From assembly GCA_007121455.1 (NCBI GenBank), contig SKKN01000025.1, forward strand, positions 62,001-126,000: a stretch of 64,000 nucleotides of DNA, given 5' to 3'. The notes beneath the pieces are model-generated. The model was given only the letters and a program-made list of their open reading frames with translations. It ran no database searches and was not told the origin of the DNA. The stretch is from Gemmatimonadota bacterium. Its GTDB lineage: Bacteria > Gemmatimonadota > Gemmatimonadetes > Longimicrobiales > Gaopeijiaceae. Positions 31,427 to 40,218 of the stretch are shown here, piece after piece (within the stretch, counting starts at the first letter, position 1; each line of letters starts with the position of its first letter). The translations under genes and the position numbers were made by a program.

Positions 31427-32881
31427 ATGCCGAAAACCATGGACCTGCTTCTTGGGAGGGGACCGGAGGTGGCCGAGCTTCGCGACCTCGTGGCGACGGA
31501 AGGTCCCCACCTCATCTCCGTTTCGGGTCCTCGAGGCCGGGGCAAGACCGCACTGCTCCACGCTGCATTCCAAGACCTGCCCGTCGTCCACTTCCAGGCA
31601 TCGCACCTTCCCGAAGGCGCGCTCGTTCGGGACCTGGAAGCCCTCGCTCTGGTCCTCTTCGGAGAGGTGCCCACCCCGAGGCGGCCCGGGGTACTCCCCC
31701 TCCCCTCGGGCGAAGGGGGCTGGCTCTCTCTACTGATCGGGATCGTGGACCGGATCGAAGCCGATGGCCGCCGCCTCATTGTCATCTTCGACGGGATGGA
31801 CCCGCTCCTGAGCACGGCTCGCGGGCTTCCTGCCCACCTGGCGGAAATGTTCGAGAGCGCGCTCAGCCGCGGTCTTCCCCTTTCACTCGTTCTCACGGCA
31901 CGGTCCCGTGGCGTGCTCGAGTCCTTGAGTGGACCGGACGGCCCGATGCCGCCCCCCGACCTGGAGGTCTCCCTCGGATCCCTTCCCTTTCGTGTCGCCG
32001 GCTGGGGGCACGGCGCCGTCGACGCCGAGGATGCCTTCCATCGATGGGCTCTCCTCGGTGATCACCCCGCGCACCTTCCGAGGACCAGGAGGAGGCGGAG
32101 CCTGGAGGGAGCCGTGCTTTCCAGGGTGTTGCGACCGAGCGGGGACCTGTTCGAGTCGCCACTCCGACGACTCGAGGGAACGTTCCAGAGGCCGGCACGC
32201 TACGCGGCGATTCTGAGAGCCCTCTCCTCCGGTCCCCTCGACTGGTCCGGGATCCTGGAGCGGGCTCCCGGAATCGAAACGGGCGGACAGCTCGCGCCCT
32301 ACCTCCGTCGCCTCGAGGAGGAGGGACTGGTCGTCGTGGAGCTCCCCCTCGATGCGGACCCGGAGAGCCGGAGTCGCCGGTACGGGCTCGCGAACCCCTT
32401 CCTGTCCTTCTGGTTCGGCTCGGTCCTTCCCCACCGCAGCCTCCTCCTCGCCCACGGCGCAGAGCAGGTCTGGAAGGAGCGCATTCGGCCGAGCCTGTCG
32501 GGTCACATGCAGGTGTGGCTGGAGGAAGCGGCGCGTCGTTGGCTTCTAGAGCACGCCGAAGAGCAGTTGGGCGCCCCGGCACGCCAGACCGGCGCGCTAT
32601 GGGCCGGAGACGCTGACTTCCCGGTTGCGGGACGACTCACGAACGGTCAGGTCTGCTACGGGCTCGTCGAGTGGGGGGATGTGGGCGGGCTCGCTGCCGA
32701 CATGACGCACCGGATGAAGGAGGTGCGGTACGGGCTCGGAAGGGAAGCTCGCTCGCCTCTCTTCTTCCTCGCGGGAGGAGTCGACGAGGAACTCCGCCGA
32801 CTCGTGGCCCGAGAGCCCCTTGCCCGAATCATAGGGTTCGAGCAACTCATGGGGACCGCTCGAATCGTTCCCGGGACCTGA
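31427..32881 (+). CDS. AAA ATPase with DUF234-type C-terminal domain
   Basis: 484 residues from the ATG at 31427, which has GGAA upstream; a GTG at 31400 without a ribosome site is the alternative. Residues 34-41 are the Walker A GPRGRGKT, and LIVIFDGMDPL near 117-127 is the Walker B. The middle part contains a winged helix (RYAAILRALSSGPLDWSGIL) and the YGLANPFLSFWFGSVLP segment that follows the ATPase in DUF234 proteins. The C-terminal part VAGRLTNGQVCYGLVEWGD looks like the restriction-endonuclease-like fold of that domain. These archaeal-type ATPases are of unknown function, often in variable regions. Confidence 0.8.
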   Translation: MPKTMDLLLGRGPEVAELRDLVATEGPHLISVSGPRGRGKTALLHAAFQDLPVVHFQASHLPEGALVRDLEALALVLFGEVPTPRRPGVLPLPSGEGGWLSLLIGIVDRIEADGRRLIVIFDGMDPLLSTARGLPAHLAEMFESALSRGLPLSLVLTARSRGVLESLSGPDGPMPPPDLEVSLGSLPFRVAGWGHGAVDAEDAFHRWALLGDHPAHLPRTRRRRSLEGAVLSRVLRPSGDLFESPLRRLEGTFQRPARYAAILRALSSGPLDWSGILERAPGIETGGQLAPYLRRLEEEGLVVVELPLDADPESRSRRYGLANPFLSFWFGSVLPHRSLLLAHGAEQVWKERIRPSLSGHMQVWLEEAARRWLLEHAEEQLGAPARQTGALWAGDADFPVAGRLTNGQVCYGLVEWGDVGGLAADMTHRMKEVRYGLGREARSPLFFLAGGVDEELRRLVAREPLARIIGFEQLMGTARIVPGT

Positions 32882-32892
32882 GAGATGCACTT

Positions 32893-33801
32893 GTGCCCCA
32901 ACCCTCCTCACCTTCCCCCGCTCGCCGTACCGTGATCGGGTCGATCCTCCCCTGGATCGGGGTTCTGGCCGCGTTCCTCGCCCTCCTCTACCTCGCCGCC
33001 CCGACGCTCGCGAACGTGCTCCTCTTCCACCCCTCGACCGGGGCCTTGAACAGCCCCCCACCCCTCGCCGGGGCAGCCGGGGAAGTGGTCGATGACGAAG
33101 CCGCGGACGGGATCCGCCTCCGCCACTGGTGGTACGAGGCAGACCCGAACGCCCCGATCGTGATCCTCTTCCAGGGAAATGCCGGCCACCTCGGTCACCG
33201 CGACTTTCTGGCCCAGGGGCTCATCGAACGGGGGCTATCCGTACTCCTGGTGGGATACCGTGGCTACGGCGCGAGCGAAGGGCGGCCGACCGAAGAGGGG
33301 CTCCATCGGGATGCGGACGCCGCCATTCGGTGGACTGCGGAGCGGACGGGCCGCTCCCAGGACATCGTGCTCCTCGGCCGCTCGCTCGGGGCCGCCGTCG
33401 CGGCACAGGCCGCTATACGACATGACATCGCCGGGCTCGTTCTGGATTCCGGCTTCACATCGCTCGCGGACGCGGCGCGCGCCGTCTACCCGATCCTTCC
33501 CCGATTCGTGCTCAACCGGATCACCAACCGCTTCGGCACGTTGGCTGCGCTCGAGCGCTTCGAGGGTCCGGTTCTCGTGATCCATGGGACCGAAGACGAG
33601 ATCATTCCCTTCAGGATGGGCGAAGCCCTCTACGCGGCGGCACGTCCTCCGAAGGAGTGGTACCCGGTGCCGGGCGCCCGCCACAACGACCTCCTCCTCG
33701 TGGCCGAGGACGAATACTTCGACGTGGTGGAGGACTTTGCGCGAAGGGCGGCGAAGTCCGACGCGGCCGGCGGAGAACCTCCCCCTCCGATCTTTCCTTG
33801 A
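32893..33801 (+). CDS. Alpha/beta hydrolase of the BEM46-like membrane-anchored type
   Basis: 302 residues from the GTG at 32893, 11 bases after the ATPase stop and behind a GAGAG site. Residues 13-36 form a single membrane anchor. The hydrolase core has the nucleophile Ser164 in LLGRSLGAAVA, the acid Asp235 in HGTEDEIIP and His264 in PGARHND, with the oxyanion-strand motif ILFQGNAGHLGHR. Substrate is not evident; related enzymes are esterases or depalmitoylases. It is probably cotranscribed with the ATPase. The open frame extends far upstream inside that gene. Confidence 0.85.
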   Translation: MPQPSSPSPARRTVIGSILPWIGVLAAFLALLYLAAPTLANVLLFHPSTGALNSPPPLAGAAGEVVDDEAADGIRLRHWWYEADPNAPIVILFQGNAGHLGHRDFLAQGLIERGLSVLLVGYRGYGASEGRPTEEGLHRDADAAIRWTAERTGRSQDIVLLGRSLGAAVAAQAAIRHDIAGLVLDSGFTSLADAARAVYPILPRFVLNRITNRFGTLAALERFEGPVLVIHGTEDEIIPFRMGEALYAAARPPKEWYPVPGARHNDLLLVAEDEYFDVVEDFARRAAKSDAAGGEPPPPIFP

Positions 33802-33923
33802 CCCCGGTGGGCCGCGCACGCAGCTTCACCTTTCGGGCAGATGGTCAAGAGGCCGTTGAAGACCCGGTTCCCTTCCGTCCCCTTGAGACGGATCAGGAGA
33901 CCCGAACGCAAGGTCGGTGAACG

Positions 33924-34559
33924 ATGCGTCCCCGTGCGATCCTCCCCACGTTCGTCGCCGTCCCCCTCCTGCTCTTCGCATGCGGAGAGCCACCCGAGTC
34001 CGAGGAAGCCCCGGAGGCAGCCCCGGTCGCAACGGAGGAGGCATCCGCACAGGACCGGTTCTGGCACAACCTCGCGACCCTCTGCGGCCTCGCCTTCCGG
34101 GGTGCGGCCACGGAGCAGCAAGCCGTCGAAGACGACTTCGCGGGTGAGATGGTGATGCACGTGCGGGAGTGCCGTGACGAGGAGATCCGGATCCCGCTTC
34201 ATGTCGGCGAGAACCGTTCGAGAACCTGGATCCTCACGCAAACCGAAGATGGGCTCCGCCTCAAACACGATCATCGTCACGAAGACGGGACCGAGGAGGA
34301 GGTCACGCAGTACGGAGGGGACACGGAGGACGAGGGGAGTGCTGGGCGCCAGGACTTCTACGCCGACGAGTTCACGGCGGAGCTGCTTCCGGCCGCTGCG
34401 ACGAACGTGTGGACGATCGAGATCTCACCGGGGAGAAGCTTCGCGTATCAGCTCGTGCGGGAAGGGACGGACCGGAGGGTCCGCTTCGAATTCGATCTCA
34501 CGGAGCCCGTCGATCCTCCCCCTCCACCCTGGGGTCACGAGGACCGGCCTGCGACCTGA
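33924..34559 (+). CDS. Conserved exported lipoprotein of unknown function
   Basis: 211 residues. A signal peptide ends in the lipobox LLFAC (Cys20), followed by an acidic, proline-rich linker (residues 21-45). The mature core contains two conserved Cys, at LATLCGLAFRGAA and VRECRDEEIRIP, and the sequence RLKHDHRHEDGTEE with a run of His and acidic residues that may bind metal. The pattern FW-NL-LCG-AF, MHVREC and RIPLHVGENRSRTW is shared with unannotated lipoproteins of other bacteria. It converges on the DUF420 gene. Confidence 0.7.
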   Translation: MRPRAILPTFVAVPLLLFACGEPPESEEAPEAAPVATEEASAQDRFWHNLATLCGLAFRGAATEQQAVEDDFAGEMVMHVRECRDEEIRIPLHVGENRSRTWILTQTEDGLRLKHDHRHEDGTEEEVTQYGGDTEDEGSAGRQDFYADEFTAELLPAAATNVWTIEISPGRSFAYQLVREGTDRRVRFEFDLTEPVDPPPPPWGHEDRPAT

Positions 34560-34579
34560 GCACGACCGGCCTACGAGGC

Positions 34580-35140
34580 TCAGTAGTACGGCACCATCAG
34601 CCAGAAGACAAGCACGCCGGTGACCGTCACGTACAACCAGAGGGGGAGGGTCCACCGAGCGATTGCCCGGTGCTTCCCCAGTTCGTCGCGGAGCGCGCGG
34701 AGCAGAGTGAAGAGCGCGAGCGGAAGGATCACCGGCGCAAGCACGACGTGGGTGATGAGAATCACGTAATAGAGGGGGCGGATCCATCCCTCGCCCCCGA
34801 ACGTCGTCGGCTCCGCCTGCGAGTGATAGACGACGTAGGAGACGAGGAAGATGCAGGAGAGCAGGAAGGCCGAAAGCATGAGGGCCCGGTGCGCTTCGAC
34901 CCGTCCTTTCTGAATCTGCAGCCAGCCGAAGACGAGCAGGACCGTGGCCGTCGCATTGAGGCCCGCATGAAAGGCCGGAAGGCGCGAAACGTCGAAACCA
35001 TCGACGACGACGAGCTGCGGCAGGAGGATCAGCAGCACCACGAGCAGGACGACCGCGGCGGAGACCCCGTAGACCAACCAGGCGAGGCTCCGCTCGCTCA
35101 TCCCCCGAACGACGCGCGACAACACTCCCGTTGCTTCCAT
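34580..35140 (-). CDS. DUF420-family membrane protein
   Basis: 186 residues with five hydrophobic helices. The family features are HAGLNATATVLLVFGWLQI in helix two, the loop KGRVEAHRALMLSAF, SYVVYHSQ, and the paired ILITHVVLAPVILPLAL with a final short helix before RWTLPLWLYVTVTGVLVF. Several histidines sit at helix ends, as in heme or copper-linked membrane proteins; DUF420 genes often accompany cytochrome oxidase genes, but none is here. ATG at 35138-35140 is chosen; a TTG start 12 codons earlier is possible. It lies downstream of sppA on the same strand. Confidence 0.85.
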   Translation of the reverse strand: MEATGVLSRVVRGMSERSLAWLVYGVSAAVVLLVVLLILLPQLVVVDGFDVSRLPAFHAGLNATATVLLVFGWLQIQKGRVEAHRALMLSAFLLSCIFLVSYVVYHSQAEPTTFGGEGWIRPLYYVILITHVVLAPVILPLALFTLLRALRDELGKHRAIARWTLPLWLYVTVTGVLVFWLMVPYY

Positions 35141-35232
35141 GGCTCCGAAGATCGTTCTTCCGGACGCTTCGATCAACTGGAGGAGCCGTTCGGCTCCCGC
35201 CCCGATTCGAGCTCAGCGAGAAACGGCCGCGT

Positions 35233-37065
35233 TCACCAGGGAAGATCCAACAACTCCGGGGCCGTGACCGGACCGGGGAGCGGCAAGGCTCCGGCTCTCA
35301 TCAGGGCCCGCTGAAAGGGTCGGACCGCCTCCACGGCGCTGACCAGGACCTCCTCTCCAGCCCCCGCGCGATCGAACCGCCCTTCGTCGAGCAGCACCTG
35401 GAAGAGGCTCCGCTCCGGAGGGAAGACGGTCAGTTCCACTGCCCGGTCCGGATCGATTCCGGCGACCTCTCGCACGACCTCCAGGGCCGTCGTGAACCCG
35501 CCGAGGTGATCCACGAGGCCCAGGTCGCGTGCTTGACGACCGGTCCAGATCCGGCCCTGAGCGACCTCGTGAACCTCCTCCCTGCTCATCCCCCGGCCCT
35601 CCGCGACCTTAGCCTGGAACTCATCGTAGATCCGGTCGAGGCCGGCCTCGACCCGCTCCCACTCGGCGTCACCGAACGGCCGGACGGGAGACCACATCGC
35701 GGTCCGCGAGCCCACCTCCACCACATCCCACGAAACCCCGACCTTCCCCCACATTTCGTTCGTGACGGCCTTCCCCGCCACGACCCCGATCGAACCCGTG
35801 ATGGTGGAAGGGTGGGCGACGATCCGGTCCGCTCCCGCTGCGACCAGATAGCCCCCCGAGGCCGCCACGTTCCCCATCGTGACGACCACGGGCTTTCCCT
35901 GATCGCGGGCACGGCGAACTTCCCTGTGGATCACGTCCGAAGCCACATACGACCCACCCGGACTGTCGACGCGGAAGAGAATCGCCTCCACCGAGGGGTC
36001 GTCGACCGCCTGCCGGAATGCCCGCGCGACCGTCTCGGATCCGACCGAGGATCCGCCGAAGACCGGATCGAACCCGCTTTCTCCGCGGGTCACGGTGCCC
36101 GATCCGTGGATCAGAGCGACGGTCGCGCCGCTCCCCCATGCGCTGCCGGCACGGTTTCGGTAGCGCCGGAAGGAAACGAGCTCTACCTCCTCGCCCAGGC
36201 GGGCCCGCAGGTCGTCCATCACCTCATCCCGGTACGCCAGTCGATCGACGAGCCCCGCCGCGACCGCTTCCTCTCCCCAGAAGGGCCCGCTGTCCAGGAT
36301 CGTCCGTACCTGTTCCTCGCCCATCGCCCGGGCATCGGCGACTGCCGAAACCAATTCTGCGAAGACCGCCTCGAGCACGCCTCGGGTGGCCTCGCGGCTC
36401 GCTTCGGTAAAGCCGTCCTCAGTAAACGCTTCGGCGGCGGTCTTGTACGCTTCCCGTTGGCTTACCTGGGGCTCCACGCCCATCCGATCCAGCGTGCCGC
36501 GGAAGAAGGGCGCCTCGGCGGACAGTCCCGTCAACCCGAGGTCCCCCGACGGCTGAAGCACGATCTCGTCGAAGGCCGTCGCCAGGTAGTAGCCCCCATG
36601 TCCGGGACCGAACTCCCCAAACGACTCCGAGAAGAGGATCGCCGGCTTCCCCGACTCCCGGAATCGGAGCACGCCTTCCCGCAGCTCCTCCACGACGCCG
36701 AGGCCGAGCGCACCATCTCCGACTCGTACGAGGAGCCCCCTCACCCGGTCGTCGTCGGCCGCCCGGTGAAGTCCGTCGACCACGCCCCGAACCGTGAGCC
36801 GGCGCCGTTCTAAGGTGAGCAGGATCGGGTCGTCGGGCACGTGTTCGACGAGGCCCGGCTCCAGGTCCACCTCCAGCACCGCGGCTCGGGGGACCGGCTC
36901 CGGGGCGACGAAGAGGAAGGTCACGAGGACGAGCGCTGCCAGTCCCACCGTGACAAGCACCCCGATGATGGCGAAGAATCGAAGGAGAAATCGGCGCACG
37001 GTCCTGCTCCCGCAGTCGAAAGGTCCCGGTGGAGCCGCCGGATCCCACAGGACGACTCCGCTCAT
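35233..37065 (-). CDS. sppA: Signal peptide peptidase SppA, long (67K) type
   Basis: 610 residues from the ATG at 37063-37065. One membrane anchor at residues 25-53 holds the enzyme on the periplasmic face. It contains two tandem S49 peptidase domains as in E. coli SppA. The catalytic dyad is split between them: Lys208 in REAYKTAAEAF of the first half and Ser425 in TITGSIGVVAGK of the second. VDSPGGSYVASDVIHREV is the usual second-half substrate-binding section. It degrades cleaved signal peptides and membrane proteins. It is transcribed towards the DUF420 gene and diverges from the DUF4105 gene across 213 bases. Confidence 0.95.
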   Translation of the reverse strand: MSGVVLWDPAAPPGPFDCGSRTVRRFLLRFFAIIGVLVTVGLAALVLVTFLFVAPEPVPRAAVLEVDLEPGLVEHVPDDPILLTLERRRLTVRGVVDGLHRAADDDRVRGLLVRVGDGALGLGVVEELREGVLRFRESGKPAILFSESFGEFGPGHGGYYLATAFDEIVLQPSGDLGLTGLSAEAPFFRGTLDRMGVEPQVSQREAYKTAAEAFTEDGFTEASREATRGVLEAVFAELVSAVADARAMGEEQVRTILDSGPFWGEEAVAAGLVDRLAYRDEVMDDLRARLGEEVELVSFRRYRNRAGSAWGSGATVALIHGSGTVTRGESGFDPVFGGSSVGSETVARAFRQAVDDPSVEAILFRVDSPGGSYVASDVIHREVRRARDQGKPVVVTMGNVAASGGYLVAAGADRIVAHPSTITGSIGVVAGKAVTNEMWGKVGVSWDVVEVGSRTAMWSPVRPFGDAEWERVEAGLDRIYDEFQAKVAEGRGMSREEVHEVAQGRIWTGRQARDLGLVDHLGGFTTALEVVREVAGIDPDRAVELTVFPPERSLFQVLLDEGRFDRAGAGEEVLVSAVEAVRPFQRALMRAGALPLPGPVTAPELLDLPW

Positions 37066-37278
37066 TGGTGCCGTCCTGATTCTCGCGGCTCCTCTCCGGA
37101 CGGGGAAGGTCCCTCCCCTGTGGAAAACCGACGACACCTCGATACGAGCTTCCGCACCTCGAGAGGAACTATTGCGGCGTCCCGCTGTTCTTCCTTCGGA
37201 TGCCTCTGCACAGGGGGTGCCGACTCTTCGTGCCGGACGAACCTCCACCGGACTCTTCGATCCACCCGGGCCGTCCTG

Positions 37279-38553
37279 ATGCAACCGACCCACACACCGA
37301 TGTTCCCCGCCTCCAGGCTCGCCCGGCTATTCCTCCTCCTCGCCATGCTGGCCGCTGGTCCACTCCACGCCGAGGCGGCGGACCCGGTCCAGCTTCCCGG
37401 AGAGGATCTGAGGGTCTTCCTTCTCACGATGGGTCACGGGGACGAGCTCTGGGAGCGATTCGGGCACAACGCTCTCTGGATCCACGATGCGCAGGAAGGT
37501 ACGGATGTCGTGTACAACTGGGGGCTCTTCTCCTTCGATGAGGAGGGATTCCTCCTCCGGTTCCTCCGAGGCGAGATGCTCTACTGGATGGACGGGGTCC
37601 CGCTCCCGGTCACCCTGGCTGAATACGAGCAGAGGAATCGCTCCGTCTGGGCCCAGGAGCTCGCTCTCACCCCCGCACAGCGAGCCGAGCTCCGGGAGTT
37701 CGCGGAGTGGAATCGGCTGCCGCAGAACCGGTACTACCGCTACGACTACTTTCGGGACAACTGCTCCACCCGGGTGCGGGATGCGCTGAACCTCGTGCTC
37801 GATGGAGCCCTGAGGCAGGAGGCGTTCGATGCGGGGCGCGGTACCTACCGGTGGCACGCCCGCCGCCTCGTTCAGGACATGTTCGTCATCGATCGGGGGA
37901 TGCACATCCTGCTCGGTCCGCGCAGTGACGTGCTCCTGACCCGCTGGGAGGAAGCGTTCCTACCGAAGGACCTGATGGAGCTCGTATCCAACACCATGGT
38001 GGAGGGTGAGGGTGGCGCGGAGGTACCGCTCGTGGTGGAGACGCGCACCCTCTTCGAGGCGGATCGCCCGCCTCAGCCCGCGGAGGCGCCGGGATTCCGC
38101 CTTGGATTCCTCGCATTCGGGCTGCTGGCCGGGGTCGGGCTCGCGGCACTTTCGGCGCCCCGATTCCGTGGTGGCAGCGCGGGCCGCTGGGCCCTGGGGC
38201 TCGCCGGGGCGGGATGGTGCCTCCTCGCAGCGTTCTTCGGCACGATCTTCGTGCTCGGTTGGCTCTGGACCGACCACGTCTTCATGCACGGCAACGAGAA
38301 CATCCTCCAGATGAACCCGCTGTCGCTCCTGCGCCTTCCAGCCTTCCTGGGAGCGGCGGTCTCGAACCGCTGGGTCGTCCCCGCCCGTGCGCTCGCGCTC
38401 GTCGTGCTCACGCTCTCGGTGAGCGGCCTCCTCCTGAAGGCCTTCCCGGGGTTCATCCAGTCCAATCTCGACGTCATCGCTCTCACGCTTCCCGCCCACG
38501 CGGGGCTTGCCGTGGCACTCCTTCGAATCCGGCCGGACGAACGCGACCGCTGA
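37279..38553 (+). CDS. DUF4105 exported membrane protein
   Basis: 424 residues with a signal peptide ending near HAEAADP (residue 34). Residues about 45-200 form the DUF4105 domain, seen as FLLTMGHGDELWERFGHNAL, VVYNWGLFSFDEEGF, FLRGEMLYWM and RYDYFRDNCSTRVRDAL. The last has the conserved Asn-Cys-Ser-Thr-Arg that suggests an NlpC/P60-like cysteine. The C-terminal half has about five hydrophobic helices. The domain was also defined as the N-terminal part of Lnb lipase-like proteins; an acyl or amide bond in the envelope is a plausible substrate. ATG at 37279 has no strong ribosome site; ATG at 37300 is possible. Confidence 0.82.
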   Translation: MQPTHTPMFPASRLARLFLLLAMLAAGPLHAEAADPVQLPGEDLRVFLLTMGHGDELWERFGHNALWIHDAQEGTDVVYNWGLFSFDEEGFLLRFLRGEMLYWMDGVPLPVTLAEYEQRNRSVWAQELALTPAQRAELREFAEWNRLPQNRYYRYDYFRDNCSTRVRDALNLVLDGALRQEAFDAGRGTYRWHARRLVQDMFVIDRGMHILLGPRSDVLLTRWEEAFLPKDLMELVSNTMVEGEGGAEVPLVVETRTLFEADRPPQPAEAPGFRLGFLAFGLLAGVGLAALSAPRFRGGSAGRWALGLAGAGWCLLAAFFGTIFVLGWLWTDHVFMHGNENILQMNPLSLLRLPAFLGAAVSNRWVVPARALALVVLTLSVSGLLLKAFPGFIQSNLDVIALTLPAHAGLAVALLRIRPDERDR

Positions 38554-38779
38554 GTCGAGCATTGCAGCTCGCACACCACCCGGACCAGCCCAGCTATTTC
38601 CAGGATCGCATGCGTCCCCGCTCAGGCTCGTCCCATCACGCCTCAAGCAAAGCGAATCCTGCCGTGGCCGCCAGCCACCGCCGACCCTCTCTTGCGTTCC
38701 CGGTCCCGGGGCACTCGGTTTCAGGCGGCGGGCAGGTCCGTGCCCCACACGTCCGGCGGATCGGGAAAAAGGAGTCGGG

Positions 38780-39595
38780 ATGGCGAGGGACGAGGATGGT
38801 GTGAGAAAGGGAAGCGAGAAAGTCGCGTCACCGGAGCCGGAGGCGGATCCGACTCCCGAGGACGCACAGTGGGGGCGCCCGACTGCTGATGCGGACGAGC
38901 GAATCTTCCTCGAAGGACCCCGGAGCCGGACGAGCGAATTCTTCCGCGTTCTGCGGATCGGCCGTGAATTGATCTCGGGATTCCGGGCGCTCCACTTCGT
39001 GGGGCCCTGCGTGACCGTCTTCGGCTCGGCGCGCTTCAAGGAGGACAACGAGTACTACCAGATGGGAAGAGCAGTCGGATCGGAGCTGTCCCGAGCCGGC
39101 TTCACGGTGATGTCCGGCGGGGGGCCCGGGATCATGGAAGCCGCGAACCGGGGAGCCAGGGAAGCAGGAGGTCCTTCGATCGGGTGCAACATCGAGCTTC
39201 CGAGGGAGCAGACGCCGAACCCCTATCTCGACCGATTCATCGAGTTCCGGTATTTCTTCGTGCGGAAGCTCATGCTCGTGAAGTACTCCCACGGCTTCAT
39301 CACCTTACCGGGCGGGTTCGGCACTCTCGACGAGATCTTCGAGACCGTGACCCTGATCCAGACCAGGAAGATCTGGAACTTCCCCGTCGTGCTCATGGGA
39401 GTGGAGTTCTGGGAGCCCCTCGTCCACTTCATGCGGACACGGCTCGTGGCGAGAAACACGATCGACCCCGAAGATCTCGATGCCCTGCTGATCACGGACT
39501 CGCCGGAGGAAGCCGTGCACCATGTGCTCAGCGTAGCGGAGACCCACCCCAAGCTCAGCCAGAAGCCGTCTCCCATCCTCAGAGAGCATGCCTGA
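38780..39595 (+). CDS. LOG-family (TIGR00730) nucleoside-monophosphate hydrolase-like protein
   Basis: 271 residues from the ATG at 38780 with GGAG six bases upstream. A polar N-terminal extension of about 70 residues precedes the Rossmann-like domain. The LOG signature is complete: VTVFGSARF, GGGPGIMEAANRGA with the conserved Arg/Glu, and PGGFGTLDE at 177-185. Family members cleave N6-substituted adenosine monophosphates (cytokinin-type) or other nucleotides; bacterial substrates are often unknown. The longer N-terminus resembles the group sometimes labelled lysine decarboxylase, which is a misannotation. Confidence 0.88.
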   Translation: MARDEDGVRKGSEKVASPEPEADPTPEDAQWGRPTADADERIFLEGPRSRTSEFFRVLRIGRELISGFRALHFVGPCVTVFGSARFKEDNEYYQMGRAVGSELSRAGFTVMSGGGPGIMEAANRGAREAGGPSIGCNIELPREQTPNPYLDRFIEFRYFFVRKLMLVKYSHGFITLPGGFGTLDEIFETVTLIQTRKIWNFPVVLMGVEFWEPLVHFMRTRLVARNTIDPEDLDALLITDSPEEAVHHVLSVAETHPKLSQKPSPILREHA

Positions 39596-39682
39596 AGCCA
39601 AGGTGTCGGGGGCATCGCGGAGGGGAACCCGTCGCTCTCCGGATGCGTACCGAATGGGAACCGACAACGAGGATCGAGGACG

Positions 39683-40144
39683 ATGCACAGGATCGCCATC
39701 CATGGAACCGCGTGGCTCACCGTGGCCCTCGCAAGCACGGCGTGTGGCCTCACCGACCCGGACGCGTCGTCCCTCGACGTCCAGGGACACTACAGCGTGT
39801 GGCTTGCCCACCGTCCCGCAGCGTATGCCTTCGAGGTGAACCGTCGGTGCGATTGTCCGGATGACGTGGAGCGGCCTACCTGGATCCGGGTGGAAGGAGA
39901 TCAACCCGTGGAGGTTCGGGACGTCGAGACGGGAGAGGCCCTCTCGACGACCGGGCTACGCGCCATCACCGTAGACGACATCTTCATCTTCCTGCTCGAG
40001 CACATGGCGGAGGAAGCCTCCCATCTCACCGTCGGGTTCGACGTGGAGCACGGGTTTCCGACCCAGGCGAACGGGTGGGTGACCGGATCCCTCGCGGACG
40101 AGTTCACCTTCACCATCGTCGATTTCGAGCCGGACGACGGCTGA
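39683..40144 (+). CDS. Small exported lipoprotein resembling DUF6174
   Basis: 153 residues. Signal peptide with lipobox ALASTAC (Cys21). The mature part reads VWLAHRPAAYAFEVNRRCDC, then PTWIRVEGD, VRDVETGEALSTTGLRAITV and DDIFIFLLEHM. This order of a Trp/Pro/Tyr opening, a Cys-x-Cys pair, an immunoglobulin-like strand and a short helix is that of DUF6174 proteins. No activity is known. It ends 74 bases before the stop of the convergent peptidase gene; no clear hairpin lies between. Confidence 0.65.
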   Translation: MHRIAIHGTAWLTVALASTACGLTDPDASSLDVQGHYSVWLAHRPAAYAFEVNRRCDCPDDVERPTWIRVEGDQPVEVRDVETGEALSTTGLRAITVDDIFIFLLEHMAEEASHLTVGFDVEHGFPTQANGWVTGSLADEFTFTIVDFEPDDG

Positions 40145-40218
40145 GGCCCGGATCGCGAGCTATCCAGACACCCCCCCTCGCCTCACCGACCACCACTCCT
40201 CCCCAGGGCCGCCCCTCC

